From Planctomicrobium sp. (lineage in GTDB: Bacteria; Planctomycetota; Planctomycetia; Planctomycetales; Planctomycetaceae), in the NCBI GenBank assembly GCA_029259835.1, contig JAJDEL010000841.1:1-5984 (forward strand): a stretch of DNA of 5,984 nucleotides, written 5' to 3'. Position 1 is the first letter of the stretch. Each line of letters starts with the position of its first letter. Shown here piece by piece: positions 5,094 through 5,984 of this stretch. Both the position numbers and the translations under genes were made by a program. Under the pieces are notes generated by a model, which saw only the letters and a list, made by a program, of their open reading frames with translations, had not been told where the DNA came from and searched no databases.

Positions 5094-5984
5094 TCAGACC
5101 TCTGACCAGACACCCGGAACTGGAACTGGGTAATGACCATCGGGACCAGCCTGTATTGGTGGCTTTGTGCCGTAATTCATGTCGTCAATGTTCTCGATGA
5201 ACTGGAATTTCGAGTTGACGATCTCGTCCCACGTGATGACTCGGCCGGAATGCAGGGCCGCTCGGCCCATCAAGTCAGCGAAGTTAGACATCGCGGCGCG
5301 TTTGACTTCGTTCTGCGGCTTGTCGTTGCGGATGCTGTGCAGCAACACGTTCCATTCAGCGTCCCAGGGGCTGTATGTCTCTTTGGGTGCTTTCCAGACG
5401 ATGTTGTCCTTCGCAATTCGCTGGTCCTTGTAGATACGTGTCGTACCGGCGTGGATATTTCCGGAGAACTGGCCAGCACACTTTGTGCCATGGACATAGG
5501 TGGCGAAATCGTTTGAGCAGTTTCCACCGAGCCAGCGAACGTCGTCAGTTGCTTTCGTACCGTCGGCAAATGTCCACTCGACATGCATCGAGTCGAATCC
5601 CTGACCGTGGTTGAGACTGTTCGCCATGCGACCGCCGATCCCGTGCGCGGTGACCGGCCAAGCATCTTTGAGCCAGCAAATTTCGTCAATCTGATGAATG
5701 TTCATCTCCGCAAACAACCCGCCGGAGACCCAGAAGAACCGGGTGAAGTTGCGGATCTGCCACAGCAATTCGTCGTAGCCTTCTGGCTTCGTCCTCATTC
5801 CACCAACATTGTGCATGCGGTACGCGCGGATGAGTTGCAACTCGCCCATTTCACCGTCGCGGATGCGTTTGATCATTTCCTGCCGGTTGACACTATGACG
5901 GCATTGCAGGCCGGCAGCGATCTTCAGGTTCTTCTTTTTGGCGTCTTCTCCGGCCTTCATTAAACGCCGCAGGCCGGGGGCATC
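5094..5984 (-). CDS. Gfo/Idh/MocA family oxidoreductase, C-terminal part
   Basis: The 5' end lies beyond the right edge; 297 codons including the stop are visible (from DAPGLRRLMKAGEDAKKKNL). The Rossmann domain with its GxGxxG and the usual EKP motif are outside the window. What is visible is the last part of the NAD-binding domain (GLQCRHS) and the alpha/beta C-terminal domain. The latter includes KRIRDGEMGELQLIRAYR and WVSGGLFAEMNIHQIDEICW; the His in NIHQID is at the usual active-site position. It ends with YPVPVPGVWSEV, typical of planctomycete paralogues. Members oxidise or epimerise sugars and related polyols using NAD(P); many planctomycete versions are exported by a Tat signal, which cannot be checked here. 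The substrate is unknown. It converges with the recombinase gene and seems to be chromosomal flank. Confidence 0.88.
   Translation of the reverse strand, partial: DAPGLRRLMKAGEDAKKKNLKIAAGLQCRHSVNRQEMIKRIRDGEMGELQLIRAYRMHNVGGMRTKPEGYDELLWQIRNFTRFFWVSGGLFAEMNIHQIDEICWLKDAWPVTAHGIGGRMANSLNHGQGFDSMHVEWTFADGTKATDDVRWLGGNCSNDFATYVHGTKCAGQFSGNIHAGTTRIYKDQRIAKDNIVWKAPKETYSPWDAEWNVLLHSIRNDKPQNEVKRAAMSNFADLMGRAALHSGRVITWDEIVNSKFQFIENIDDMNYGTKPPIQAGPDGHYPVPVPGVWSEV

Noticed and set aside
5133..5516. A 127-codon plus-strand frame
   Set aside because: It is antisense to the well-conserved C-terminal domain of the oxidoreductase.

Overview
The window reads like the chromosome of a planctomycete or close PVC relative. 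This is inferred from gene style: a Gfo/Idh/MocA oxidoreductase ending in the planctomycete-like tail PVPVPGVWSEV, a CobN-like/ExbB-like/DUF2149 cluster, and a large serine recombinase with small accessory proteins. No species call is possible.

Left block (2-1594, + strand): three closely packed genes. They are the C-terminal end of a CobN/HmuS-type chelatase-like protein with a C-terminal membrane anchor, a MotA/TolQ/ExbB-type proton channel protein, and a DUF2149 single-pass membrane protein that looks like the ExbD-type partner. Together they suggest an energised membrane complex for tetrapyrrole (heme or cobalamin type) handling.

Junction (1595-2033): no convincing gene. It holds a good sigma70-like promoter (1728-1756) and, about 190 bases further on, a hairpin with a T-run (1947-2012). 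These could bound a roughly 250-nt small RNA or a leader with an attenuator.

Mobile block (about 2034-4717, + strand): a 96-aa unknown protein, a 193-bp stretch with six successive predicted hairpins, a 60-aa zinc-ribbon protein, a doubtful 60-aa ORF, a 68-aa protein with a WQPYY motif, and a 497-aa large serine recombinase. The last four are spaced like an operon (46-nt gap, ATGA overlap, 20-nt gap). The last codons of the recombinase lie in a sequence that, on the opposite strand, reads as the 3' end of a tRNA (tRNA-Pro-like acceptor and T-loop), with a terminator-like hairpin just beyond it. This is the best candidate attachment site.

Right block (4718-5984): about 260 bp of AT-richer non-coding DNA with three imperfect repeats, then on the minus strand an orphan 38-codon C-terminal-like reading frame lying in frame just after the stop of a Gfo/Idh/MocA oxidoreductase gene, which runs off the right edge. 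The element appears to sit between a chromosomal chelatase cluster and a chromosomal oxidoreductase gene. Its left boundary was not found by eye.
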